DNA of 36,960 bases, taken from the NCBI GenBank assembly GCA_910587165.1, contig CAJUKP010000023.1, positions 1-36,960 of the forward strand, written 5' to 3'. The notes below the pieces were generated by a model. That model did not search any database and was not told where the DNA came from. It saw nothing but the letters and a program-made list of their open reading frames with translations. Below, one piece after another: positions 7,702 through 15,824 of the stretch (position 1 is the first letter of the stretch; each line of letters starts with the position of its first letter). This stretch comes from an uncultured Duncaniella sp. (lineage in GTDB: Bacteria; Bacteroidota; Bacteroidia; Bacteroidales; Muribaculaceae). Made by a program: the position numbers and the translations under genes.

Positions 7702-8439
7702 ATGAAAGCAGACATCGACAAGAGCCGGCTTCCCCGCCATGTCGCCATCATCATGGACGGCAACGGCCGTTGGGCCACATCCCGCGGACTCGACCGCAGC
7801 GAGGGCCATGTTGAGGGGGTGAACACCGTGCGCCGCATCACTGAAGCCGCCTCTGAGATCGGCATCGGTTATCTGACTCTCTATACCTTCTCCACCGAGA
7901 ACTGGAACCGCCCCAAGGCAGAGGTTGACGCCCTGATGCACCTCATCGTCATAGCCATAGAGCGCGAGACTCCCGACCTGATCAAAAACAACGTCCGCCT
8001 CACCATGATCGGCGACCGTGACCGCCTCCCCTCCGAGGCACGTGAACGACTGGAGAAATGTATGGCCGACACAGCCCATTGCACAGGTCTCACACTCATA
8101 CTCGCTCTGAGCTACTCATCGAGATGGGAGATCCGCGAAGCCTGCAGGCGCTATGCCATGGATGTCATGGAAGGCAAAGCCTCTGTTGCCGATATGGACA
8201 ACGACGAGGCTTTCGACCGCTATCTGACCACAGCCGGAATCCCCGATCCCGACCTGCTTATCCGCACAGGCGGTGACCACCGTGTGAGCAACTTCCTCTT
8301 ATGGCAGATAGCCTATTCGGAGATCTATGTCACCGACACATTCTGGCCCGATTTCTCCAAGGAAGACTTCTATCGCTCCATAGCCAACTATCAGCAACGC
8401 GAACGCCGCTTCGGCCTCACATCAGCCCAACTGAAATAA
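7702..8439 (+). CDS. uppS: Isoprenyl transferase (undecaprenyl diphosphate synthase)
   Basis: The cis-prenyltransferase condenses farnesyl diphosphate with isopentenyl diphosphates to make the C55 carrier used for peptidoglycan and surface glycans; it acts in the cytoplasm at the membrane. The 245 residues match the family length. Diagnostic motifs are HVAIIMDGNGRWA (D19 is the catalytic Mg-binding Asp), GHVEGVNTVRRI, LTLYTFSTENWNRP, and DLLIRTGGDHRVSNFLLWQ followed by AYSEIYVTDTFWPDF. The RTGGDHR segment has Asp where the Escherichia coli enzyme has Glu (GGEHR), a conservative change. The ATG is 7 bases after the DUF6089 gene and bamA follows after 19 bases, so the three are co-transcribed. 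Confidence 0.97.
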   Translation: MKADIDKSRLPRHVAIIMDGNGRWATSRGLDRSEGHVEGVNTVRRITEAASEIGIGYLTLYTFSTENWNRPKAEVDALMHLIVIAIERETPDLIKNNVRLTMIGDRDRLPSEARERLEKCMADTAHCTGLTLILALSYSSRWEIREACRRYAMDVMEGKASVADMDNDEAFDRYLTTAGIPDPDLLIRTGGDHRVSNFLLWQIAYSEIYVTDTFWPDFSKEDFYRSIANYQQRERRFGLTSAQLK

Positions 8440-8458
8440 GCCCATTCATCACGAACGT

Positions 8459-11083
8459 ATGCGCAAACCACTCTCACATATTCTGCTCCTTATCAGCCTC
8501 CTGTTCGGCTGTAGCCTGACCTCGCAGGCCCAGCTCGCCACCGACACCGTGGTCAACCCCACGGTAATCTTCACCGGCATCCCCAAAAGCTACGAGATAG
8601 CCGGAATACGAATAACCGGCGCCGACAACTACGAGGACAAGAACATCATTGGCTACTCAGGCCTGAAGGTAGGCGACTATATCCCCATCCCGGGCAGCGA
8701 CCTCAACGACGCGGCCAAGCGTCTGTGGCGTCAGGGTCTGTTCTCAAAGGTGCAGATTGCCGTGGAAAAGGTGGCCGGAAACAAAGCCTGGCTTGTATTC
8801 AATCTCAGACAGCAGCCCCGTATCTCGGCCATCCAGTATCACGGAGTGAAGAAGGGTGAGCAGAAAGACCTCGATGATGCCCTGCAGCTCATGCGCGGCA
8901 ACCAGATCACACAGAACATCGTCAACCGCGCCGAGCAGATCATCTCGAAATACTACTCCAACAAAGGCTTCGGCAACGCAAAGGTGAAAATCGACCTTGT
9001 GGAGGATCTCTCGGCCCCCAACGAGGTGATAGTGAATATCAATGTCGACAAGAACGACAAAGTGAAGGTGCACAAGATCTACATCGAAGGCAACGAGGTG
9101 CTTTCCGACAACCAGATCCAGCGCACCATGAAGAAGACCAACGAGAAGGGCAAGATACTCAACCTCTTCCGTCAGAAGAAATTCGTGGAAAGCGACTATC
9201 AGGACGACCTCAAGCGCATCATACAGAAATACAACGAGAAAGGCTACCGCGACGCGGCTATCCTGAGCGACTCCGTGGTGCCGTTTGACGAGAAGACTGT
9301 CGACGTTTACATCTCCCTTGACGAGGGAAAGAAATATTACATCAATGATGTGAGCTGGGTGGGCAATACAGTCTATCCCACCGCCGTGCTCTCCGAAGTG
9401 CTGGGCATCGAAAAGGGAGACGTCTACAACCAGAAGCTGCTCGACAAACGTACCAATGAGGATGACGACGCCATCTCCAACTATTATATGGACAAAGGCT
9501 ATCTCTTCTTCAACATCGTGCCCATCGAGAAAAACATCCACGGCGACAGCATCGACCTGGAGATGAGAATATTCGAAGGTCCGCAGGCGAGGATCAACAA
9601 TGTCATCATCAACGGCAACGACCGTCTCTACGAGAAGGTGATCCGCCGTGAGCTCCGCGTGAAACCCGGCGAGCTCTTCAGCAAGACCGACCTCATGCGC
9701 TCGGCCCGAGAGATCGCACAGACCGGACATTTCGATCCCGAGAGCATGGACATACGTCCCGAGCCCAATGAGGAGGACGGCACTGTCGACATTCTCTTCA
9801 ATCTGACATCAAAGAGCAACGACCAGCTCGAGTTCTCGCTCGGATGGGGACAGACAGGTATCATCGGCAAGGTGGGTATCAAGTTCACAAACTTCTCAAT
9901 AAAGAATCTCTTCTATCCCAACTCCTACCGCGGCCTCATACCGCAGGGTGAGGGACAGCAGCTCTCCATATCCGCACAGACCAACGCCCGCTACTATCAG
10001 GCATACTCGATATCGTTCCTCGACCCCTGGTTCGGCGGCAAGAGGCCCAACTCACTCTCCGTATCGGCTTACTACAGCCGTCAGACCGGTGTGAACTCCT
10101 CGTATTACAACAACCGCTACATGAGCAATTACCTCTACTCATACGGCGGCCTCTACAACACCGGCTACAACGACTATTACAACAGCGCCATCGAGGATGC
10201 CTACGACCCCAACAAATACCTGCAGATGCTCGGTGTCAACGTGGGCTTCGGCAAGCGACTCTCATGGCCCGACGACTGGTTCACATTCCAGGCCGACCTC
10301 GGCTACAACTGGTATCACCTCAAGAACTGGGAATACCTGCTCAATATGCAGAACGGCACATCCAACTCCCTTGTGCTCGGACTGACACTCTCGCGCAACT
10401 CGATCGACAACCCCCAGTACACCCGAACAGGCTCCACATTCACCCTCAGCCTGCAAATGACACCTCCGGCATCGCTCTTCGGGAAGAAAGACTGGAAAAA
10501 GCTCTCCGAGACCAACACCGACCAGGCCCACCGTGAGCTCTACAAGTGGATCGAATACTGGAAACTGCGCTTCCAGTCGCGCACATACACCCCGCTCACC
10601 AACCCCGAAGGAAAATATACCCTCGTGCTGATGACCCGTGCCGATTTCGGTCTGCTCGGAAGCTATAACAAGTATCTCAAATCGCCCTTCGAGACATTCT
10701 ATGTCGGTGGCGACGGAATGTCGGGATCCTACACTTACGCACAGGAGACCATCGCCCTCCGCGGATATGACAACGGCCAGCTGACCCCCTACCGTCTCGG
10801 CGGCGGCCGTGCCTACACCCGCCTGGGTCTCGAACTCCACTTCCCCTTCCTGCTCCAGCCCACCACAACCATCTACGGTCTGGCCTTCATGGAGGGTGGC
10901 AACGCATGGATGGATGTCAAGAACTTCTCACCCTTCGACCTCAAACGCTCAGCCGGTGTGGGTGTGCGTATCTTCCTCCCCATGGTGGGTATGATGGGTA
11001 TCGACTGGGCATACGGCTTCGACCGTGTCTACGGCGAGCGCGGAGGCTCACACTTCCACTTCATTCTCGGCCAGGAATTCTGA
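8459..11083 (+). CDS. bamA: Outer-membrane protein assembly factor BamA
   Basis: BamA folds and inserts beta-barrel proteins into the outer membrane. The 874-residue product has a signal peptide (residues 1-25; it contains LFGC at 15-18, but cleavage after SQAQ looks more likely), about five POTRA domains up to residue 455 (for example VHKIYIEGNEVLSDNQIQRTM, INDVSWVGNTVYPTAVLSEVLG, INNVIINGNDRLYEKVIRREL) and a 16-strand-type barrel to the C-terminal Phe. The loop-6 motif appears as LRGY in ETIALRGYDNGQL (IRGF in many proteobacteria). Tyr-rich surface-loop inserts (about residues 537-580) are typical of Bacteroidota. It lies directly behind uppS and ahead of the chaperones that feed it clients. 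Confidence 0.97.
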   Translation: MRKPLSHILLLISLLFGCSLTSQAQLATDTVVNPTVIFTGIPKSYEIAGIRITGADNYEDKNIIGYSGLKVGDYIPIPGSDLNDAAKRLWRQGLFSKVQIAVEKVAGNKAWLVFNLRQQPRISAIQYHGVKKGEQKDLDDALQLMRGNQITQNIVNRAEQIISKYYSNKGFGNAKVKIDLVEDLSAPNEVIVNINVDKNDKVKVHKIYIEGNEVLSDNQIQRTMKKTNEKGKILNLFRQKKFVESDYQDDLKRIIQKYNEKGYRDAAILSDSVVPFDEKTVDVYISLDEGKKYYINDVSWVGNTVYPTAVLSEVLGIEKGDVYNQKLLDKRTNEDDDAISNYYMDKGYLFFNIVPIEKNIHGDSIDLEMRIFEGPQARINNVIINGNDRLYEKVIRRELRVKPGELFSKTDLMRSAREIAQTGHFDPESMDIRPEPNEEDGTVDILFNLTSKSNDQLEFSLGWGQTGIIGKVGIKFTNFSIKNLFYPNSYRGLIPQGEGQQLSISAQTNARYYQAYSISFLDPWFGGKRPNSLSVSAYYSRQTGVNSSYYNNRYMSNYLYSYGGLYNTGYNDYYNSAIEDAYDPNKYLQMLGVNVGFGKRLSWPDDWFTFQADLGYNWYHLKNWEYLLNMQNGTSNSLVLGLTLSRNSIDNPQYTRTGSTFTLSLQMTPPASLFGKKDWKKLSETNTDQAHRELYKWIEYWKLRFQSRTYTPLTNPEGKYTLVLMTRADFGLLGSYNKYLKSPFETFYVGGDGMSGSYTYAQETIALRGYDNGQLTPYRLGGGRAYTRLGLELHFPFLLQPTTTIYGLAFMEGGNAWMDVKNFSPFDLKRSAGVGVRIFLPMVGMMGIDWAYGFDRVYGERGGSHFHFILGQEF

Positions 11084-11157
11084 CAAAACAGATAATCACT
11101 TAAACTTTTCACTCCGTAGGGTGTCTATAATAGTATAACCCACATAAACATAACGAA

Positions 11158-11673
11158 ATGAAGAAAATACTCCTCGCGACATTCATTGTCTTAGCCTGCA
11201 CCTTCGGCGCGAGCGCCCAGAAGTTCGCGCTTGTCGACATGGACTATATATTGAGCAACGTACCGTCCTACGAAATGGCCAACGAACAGCTCAACCAGCT
11301 CTCCCAGCGCTGGCAGAAAGAGGTGGAGGCAGTGGCCAAGGAAGCCGAGACACTCTACAAGAACTACCAGAACGAGATGGTGTTCCTCACCGACGAGCAG
11401 AAGAAGAAAAAAGAGGCCGAGATTGTGGCCAAGGAAAAGAGCGCGGCAGAGCTTCGCCAGAAATACTTCGGCCCCGACGGCGAACTCTACAAGAAACGCC
11501 AGACCCTCATGAAACCCATACAGGACGACGTCTACAACGCTGTCAAGAAAGTCTCGGAGGAGCGTGGCTATCAATGTATATTCGACCGCGCCACCACAGC
11601 CGACATCATCTTTGCGTCGCCACGTATCGACGTATCCAACGAGGTGCTTGAAAAGTTAGGTTTTTCAAAATAA
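11158..11673 (+). CDS. Skp/OmpH family periplasmic chaperone, first copy
   Basis: Skp trimers hold unfolded outer-membrane proteins in the periplasm and hand them to BamA. This 171-residue protein has a signal peptide ending GASAQ followed by KFALVDMDYIL, the family's first beta-strand. A long charged helical hairpin follows (about residues 45-125, with QKKKKEAEIVAKEKSAAELRQ), then the returning strand GYQCIFDRATTADIIFASP and a short C-terminal DVSNEVLEKLGF. It lies 74 bases after bamA and is followed by a paralogue. No clear -7 box is visible in the gap from bamA, so read-through is likely. Confidence 0.93.
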   Translation: MKKILLATFIVLACTFGASAQKFALVDMDYILSNVPSYEMANEQLNQLSQRWQKEVEAVAKEAETLYKNYQNEMVFLTDEQKKKKEAEIVAKEKSAAELRQKYFGPDGELYKKRQTLMKPIQDDVYNAVKKVSEERGYQCIFDRATTADIIFASPRIDVSNEVLEKLGFSK

Positions 11674-11687
11674 ATTGCCTATCTTTG
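11656..11687 (+). promoter_or_regulatory. Probable promoter of the second Skp/OmpH gene
   Basis: TATCTTTG (11680-11687) fits TAnnTTTG exactly, and a TTAG at 11656-11659 sits 20 bases before it as a weak -33. The box begins 7 bases after the first chaperone's stop codon. The leader to 11769 would be about 75 bases. Confidence 0.5.
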
Positions 11688-11768
11688 CACCGCTTTAGAC
11701 CCTGCCGCCGCAGGCTAAGCCAAGAGTAAATTCATTATTATCCGTAAATCAAACACTTGAAATAGACA

Positions 11769-12263
11769 ATGATCAAGAAACTCCTTATCGCAATCTTCAT
11801 TGCGCTTCCCATGAGCGCCTTCGCTCAGAAATTCGCCGTAATCAACACTCAGCAGCTCATGGAGTCCATGCCCGAGATCAAGAATGTGAACGAGCAGATG
11901 GAAGCAGCTTCCAAGAAGTATGAGGATGAGTTCTCGAAACTCCAGGAAGAGTTCCAGAAGAAATATGAGGAATTCCAGGCACTCGATGCCAACACCCCCC
12001 AGACCATCAAGGACCGCCGTATGCAGGAGATGCAGGAACTTGACGCCAAAGTGCAGCAGTTCCGTCAGACAGCCACCCAGGATCTCCAGCGCCAGCAGCA
12101 GCAGCTCATGGCCCCCATCCAGGAGAGCGTCATGAAAGCCATCCAGGGCGTAGGAGCCGAAGGCAACTACACCTTCGTGTTCGAGAATATGGTGCCTGTC
12201 TATGTAGGCACTGATGTCACCGACATCACCGACACTGTCAAGGCCCGTCTCGGCGTGAAATAA
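11769..12263 (+). CDS. Skp/OmpH family periplasmic chaperone, second copy
   Basis: This 164-residue paralogue of the preceding gene has a signal peptide (MIKKLLIAIFIALPMSAFAQ), first strand KFAVINTQQLMESMP, a coiled helical arm of about 70 residues rich in Glu, Lys and Gln (including a QQQQL run near residue 117) and returning strand NYTFVFENMVPVYVG. The helical arm and C-terminus differ clearly from the first copy, so the duplication is old; tandem Skp pairs after bamA are common in Bacteroidales. It appears to have its own promoter. Confidence 0.93.
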   Translation: MIKKLLIAIFIALPMSAFAQKFAVINTQQLMESMPEIKNVNEQMEAASKKYEDEFSKLQEEFQKKYEEFQALDANTPQTIKDRRMQEMQELDAKVQQFRQTATQDLQRQQQQLMAPIQESVMKAIQGVGAEGNYTFVFENMVPVYVGTDVTDITDTVKARLGVK

Positions 12264-12294
12264 GTCAGGGCTTCCCTGTCACACACTCCATACC

Positions 12295-12360
12295 TCCCGC
12301 CACGCGGGAAATGACAAACCACCACAAGCGCCCGGCCGGCTAATTTCCCGGCCGGGCGCT
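12295..12360 (+). terminator. GC-rich hairpins after the chaperone genes, without a T-tract
   Basis: TCCCGC/GCGGGA (12295-12300 with 12304-12309) forms a small stem. AGCGCCCGGCCGG (12327-12339) pairs perfectly with CCGGCCGGGCGCT (12348-12360) around an 8-base loop. What follows (CTGACACAGA) is not T-rich, so it may attenuate or protect the 3' end of the message rather than act as a classical intrinsic terminator. Confidence 0.55.
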
Positions 12361-12418
12361 CTGACACAGAATCAACCCGGCAACATACCCACCAACCCTA
12401 TAACATATCAATCGGATC

Positions 12419-14338
12419 ATGTTTCGCATCAAGCGCATGGATACATTCATACTGCAGAGCTTCCTGCCTCTGTTTATGATGACGTTCTGCATCTGCCTCT
12501 TCATTGTGCTCATGCAGTTCCTGTGGCGCTACATCGACGATCTCGTGGGCAAGGGGCTCGGGGTCGACGTGATAGCCGAACTGTTCTTCTATGCCGCGCT
12601 CACCATGGTGCCGATGGCGCTTCCACTCGCCATACTGCTGGCATCGCTCATGATCTTCGGCAACCTCGGCGAGACATTCGAGCTCACCGCCATGAAAGCC
12701 GCCGGCATATCGCTGCTCCGCACCATGGCCCCGCTCATCATACTCATGGTGCTCATAGCCACCGGTGCCTTTTTCTTCCAGAACAATGTGCTCCCGGTAG
12801 CACAGACCAAGATGTGGACCCTGCTGTTCTCCATGAGACAGAAATCTCCCGAACTGGAGATTCCCGAAGGGGTGTTCTACGACCAGATCCCGGGCTACAA
12901 CCTGTTCGTGCAAGAGAAAAACCGCGAGACCGGTATGCTCTACGACATGATGATCTACGATGTGTCGCGCGGATTTGAAAACTCATCAATCATCCTGGCC
13001 GACTCAGGCAAGATGACCATCACACCTGACAAGACCCACCTGTTCCTGCGTCTGTGGCAAGGGGAATCGTTCGAGAACCTCAAGGATGCCGCCGCCGGCA
13101 TGAAGAACGTCCCGTATCGCCGCGAGTCATTCGACACCAAGGAGATCATGCTCCGTTTCGATGCCAACTTCAACCGTATGGACGAGCAGGGGATGCGCAA
13201 CCAGTATGTCGGAAAGGATATGGCCGAACTCCAGGCCACGATCGACTCGGTCACCGAGCGCGTCGACTCGCTCGGAGGGGTCTACTCCAAGGATCTCCGG
13301 GAGAAACCGGTGCTCAACCTCTCCCCCTACCAGCTGCGCTACGTCAACGGCAAGGCCGAGCGCGAGCTGCGCAAACCGGTCAGCATGGACAAGCCTCTGG
13401 ACATCGACTCCGTGTTCCGCGGATCTTCGTCGGGCTTCGCGCTCAACTATCTCAACCAGGCCCTGGCCAAGGTGCAGAGACAGCATCAGGAATATGAATT
13501 CACAGCCCTGAGCATGGCCGACGATCTCAAGACCATAAGACGCCATGCCATCGAGCTCCAGAAGAAATTCACACTCTCCTTCGCCTGCATCATCTTCTTC
13601 TTCATAGGCGCGCCGCTCGGAGCCATCATACGCAAGGGAGGTCTCGGCACACCGCTCGTGATCTCCGTGCTCCTCTTCATATTCTACTATATCATCGACA
13701 ACATGGGCTACAAATTCGCCCGCGATGGCAAACTCGCCGTCTGGCAGGGTATGTGGCTCAGCGCGGCTGTGCTCCTCCCGCTCGGCATATTCTTCACCTA
13801 CAAGGCTGTCAATGACTCGGCCGTGTTCAACAAGGATGCCTATCTCAACTTCTTCCGCCGCTTCTTCGGAGTGAGCGAGGCCCGCAAGGTAGAGATGAAG
13901 GAGGTCGTGATCGACGAGGTGCGTCCCGCCGTGGCCATAGAGCGTCTCACCGCACTCCGCATGAGAGTGAACGGATATCTCAATGACAATCCGGCCCGGC
14001 AGTCATATATCAGCTACTGGCTGAAAGGATATGACCGCGACGCGCTCCACTCGCTGCGCGACGAGATGGAGGAGATCATCGAACGCCTCTCCAACTCGAG
14101 AGACAAGATGGTGATCATGAAACTCATGGACTATCCCGTGATACGCTCGCTATGGTTCATCCACCCAACATCGACGAGATGGATCGGCATCACGATGGCC
14201 GTGCTCTTCCCCATAGGAATCCCGGTGTGGCTGGCCGGACGTTCCACCCAGTCGCGTCTCCGCCACGAACTGGAGACCGTAGCCTCTGTTTCCTCACAAC
14301 TTATAACCCTTATTGAAAATGGAAAAGATCAAGCTTGA
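12419..14338 (+). CDS. LptF/LptG (YjgP/YjgQ) family LPS export permease with extended C-terminus
   Basis: LptF and LptG form the membrane part of the LptB2FG transporter that extracts LPS from the inner membrane. The 639-residue product shows three N-terminal membrane segments (about 9-35, 52-78, 101-120), a long periplasmic beta-rich region (about 125-375), and three further segments (about 384-403, 410-430, 442-462; for example LSFACIIFFFIGAPLGAIIRKGGLG). Proteobacterial homologues are about 360 residues and stop there. Here a charged, helical region (about 470-580) and a seventh hydrophobic segment (WIGITMAVLFPIGIPVWLAG, about 588-607) follow. Sequence alone does not separate LptF from LptG. 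The last 20 bases overlap ribBA, which suggests coupled translation. Confidence 0.88.
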   Translation: MFRIKRMDTFILQSFLPLFMMTFCICLFIVLMQFLWRYIDDLVGKGLGVDVIAELFFYAALTMVPMALPLAILLASLMIFGNLGETFELTAMKAAGISLLRTMAPLIILMVLIATGAFFFQNNVLPVAQTKMWTLLFSMRQKSPELEIPEGVFYDQIPGYNLFVQEKNRETGMLYDMMIYDVSRGFENSSIILADSGKMTITPDKTHLFLRLWQGESFENLKDAAAGMKNVPYRRESFDTKEIMLRFDANFNRMDEQGMRNQYVGKDMAELQATIDSVTERVDSLGGVYSKDLREKPVLNLSPYQLRYVNGKAERELRKPVSMDKPLDIDSVFRGSSSGFALNYLNQALAKVQRQHQEYEFTALSMADDLKTIRRHAIELQKKFTLSFACIIFFFIGAPLGAIIRKGGLGTPLVISVLLFIFYYIIDNMGYKFARDGKLAVWQGMWLSAAVLLPLGIFFTYKAVNDSAVFNKDAYLNFFRRFFGVSEARKVEMKEVVIDEVRPAVAIERLTALRMRVNGYLNDNPARQSYISYWLKGYDRDALHSLRDEMEEIIERLSNSRDKMVIMKLMDYPVIRSLWFIHPTSTRWIGITMAVLFPIGIPVWLAGRSTQSRLRHELETVASVSSQLITLIENGKDQA

Positions 14339-15527
14339 CACCATAGAAGAGGCTATCGCCGACTTCAAGGAAGGACGTTTCGTCATAGTGGTCGACGATG
14401 AAGACCGCGAGAACGAAGGCGACCTCATCATCGCCGCCGAGAAGATCACCCCCGAACATATCAACTTCATGATCTCCAACGCCCGCGGCGAGCTATGCGC
14501 ACCCACCACCATCTCCCGCTGCCGCGAGCTCGGGCTCACCCATCAGGTGGAAGACAACACCTCGATGCTCGGCACACCCTTCACCGTCACGATAGACCTG
14601 CTCCCCGGATGCACCACAGGCGTATCGGCCCACGACCGTGCCGCCACCATCCGCGCTCTCGCCGACCCGGAGGTCAAGCCCTCCGACTTCGGCCGTCCGG
14701 GCCACGTGCATCCTCTCTACGCCCAGGACGACGGTGTGCTGCGCCGTCCCGGACACACAGAAGCCGCGATCGACCTTGCACGGTTGGCCGGACTCAGCCC
14801 CGCTGCCTCACTCATCGAGATACTCAACCCCGACGGCACAATGGCACGCCTGCCACAGCTCAGGGAAAAGGCAGACGAATGGGGAATGAAACTCATATCC
14901 ATCCGCGACCTGATTTCCTATCGCCTGAAGTCGGAAAGTCTCGTCGAGGAAGGCGTGGAGGTGGATATGCCGACAGCATGGGGCCACTTCCGCCTGATCC
15001 CATTCCGCCAGAAGGACAACGGTCTGGAACACATAGCTCTCATCAAGGGGGAGATCAAGCCCGACACCCCCGTGCTGGTGAGAGTACACTCCTCATGCGC
15101 CACTGGCGACATATTCGGTTCCATGCGCTGCGACTGCGGCGAACAGCTCCACAAAGCAATGGAGATGATTGACAAGGAGGGGTCCGGAGCCATAATCTAT
15201 CTCAACCAGGAAGGGCGCGGTATAGGCCTTATGGAGAAAATCAAGGCTTACAAGCTCCAGGAGGAGGGGCTCGACACAGTAGACGCCAATCTGCATCTCG
15301 GCCACAAGGCCGACGAGCGCGACTATGGAGTGGGCGCACAGATACTCCGCCTCCTCGGCATAGAGCAGATGCGCCTCATAACCAACAACCCTGTGAAGCG
15401 CACAGGACTCGAAGGATTCGGCCTGAGAGTGATTGAAAACGTACCGATGGAGATACCTGCCAACAAGTACAATTCACGCTACATGATGACCAAGAAAATC
15501 CGTATGGGCCATACACTTCATATTTGA
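14319..15527 (+). CDS. ribBA: Bifunctional 3,4-dihydroxy-2-butanone-4-phosphate synthase / GTP cyclohydrolase II
   Basis: The two domains make both precursors of riboflavin, from ribulose 5-phosphate and from GTP. I start at ATG 14319 (402 residues), two codons inside a possible TTG start, because MEKIKLDTIEEAIADFKEG is the usual N-terminus. The RibB half (1-200) has DDEDRENEGDLI (26-37), GVSAHDRA and FGRPGHVHPL. The RibA half (about 205-402) has the zinc cysteines in SSCATGDIFGSMRCDCG (C260, C271, C273) and YLNQEGRGIGL. The gene overlaps the LptF/G end by 20 bases in another frame. No FMN riboswitch can sit before it, as the upstream sequence is coding. It ends the envelope block. Confidence 0.96.
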   Translation: MEKIKLDTIEEAIADFKEGRFVIVVDDEDRENEGDLIIAAEKITPEHINFMISNARGELCAPTTISRCRELGLTHQVEDNTSMLGTPFTVTIDLLPGCTTGVSAHDRAATIRALADPEVKPSDFGRPGHVHPLYAQDDGVLRRPGHTEAAIDLARLAGLSPAASLIEILNPDGTMARLPQLREKADEWGMKLISIRDLISYRLKSESLVEEGVEVDMPTAWGHFRLIPFRQKDNGLEHIALIKGEIKPDTPVLVRVHSSCATGDIFGSMRCDCGEQLHKAMEMIDKEGSGAIIYLNQEGRGIGLMEKIKAYKLQEEGLDTVDANLHLGHKADERDYGVGAQILRLLGIEQMRLITNNPVKRTGLEGFGLRVIENVPMEIPANKYNSRYMMTKKIRMGHTLHI

Positions 15528-15576
15528 TCTGAATCGGAACAAAATTGTTCTGAAACACCTGGAAATAACATCTCAA

Positions 15577-15620
15577 CTTGCGGAAACGGGGCAATTTAAC
15601 TAAATTTGTCCCGTTTCCCG
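15577..15620 (+). promoter_or_regulatory. Promoter embedded in an inverted repeat, upstream of the pectin methylesterase gene
   Basis: TAAATTTG (15601-15608) fits TAnnTTTG, with CTTG (15577-15580) 20 bases upstream as -33. The -7 box lies between the arms of a perfect inverted repeat, GGAAACGGG (15582-15590) and CCCGTTTCC (15610-15618). The arms could be an operator flanking the -7 box, or in the ribBA transcript a hairpin; no T-tract follows, so termination is less likely. Confidence 0.55.
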
Positions 15621-15675
15621 TCTATTGCCATAATCTATACCGGGAAAACTTTCAAACTATTTATACTTTCAAACT

Positions 15676-15744
15676 CCATAGACTCTGACAATATGTCAGA
15701 CTATGGCCTGCCTGATTCTGAAAGGCCGGATGATGATTCCGGTC
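15676..15744 (+). promoter_or_regulatory. Two-hairpin leader of the pectin methylesterase gene
   Basis: CCATAG (15676-15681) plus TCTGACA (15684-15690) pair with TGTCAGA (15694-15700) plus CTATGG (15701-15706): 13 pairs, a two-base AC bulge and a three-base loop. A second stem, GGCCGGA (15724-15730) with TCCGGTC (15738-15744), has one G-U pair. Both lie in the roughly 200-base leader downstream of the promoter. No T-run follows either. A regulatory RNA role is inference. Confidence 0.5.
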
Positions 15745-15824
15745 AACTTATTTCTATTACCACATACACTGAAAAATCAACTTATTTATTTACCAGTACA
15801 TTAACCCAAAACTATTCAGCATGA
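15693..15824 (+). CDS. Possible 43-residue leader ORF overlapping the methylesterase start
   Basis: An ATG in the loop of the first leader hairpin opens a 43-codon frame (MSDYGLPDSERPDDD through TLTQNYSA) whose TGA overlaps the methylesterase ATG as ATGA. This geometry would allow translational coupling. The peptide has no recognisable family, no signal peptide and no Shine-Dalgarno sequence, and a frame of this length can occur by chance. I list it because of the stop/start overlap only. Confidence 0.2.
   Translation: MSDYGLPDSERPDDDSGQLISITTYTEKSTYLFTSTLTQNYSA

Noticed and set aside
8744..9730. 328-residue minus-strand open frame opposite bamA
   Set aside because: It is antisense to the POTRA region, with no motif, promoter or start context.
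15606..15692. Longer TTG-initiated form of the short ORF before the methylesterase
   Set aside because: The TTG lies inside or before the predicted transcription start, so only the internal ATG at 15693 could be translated.
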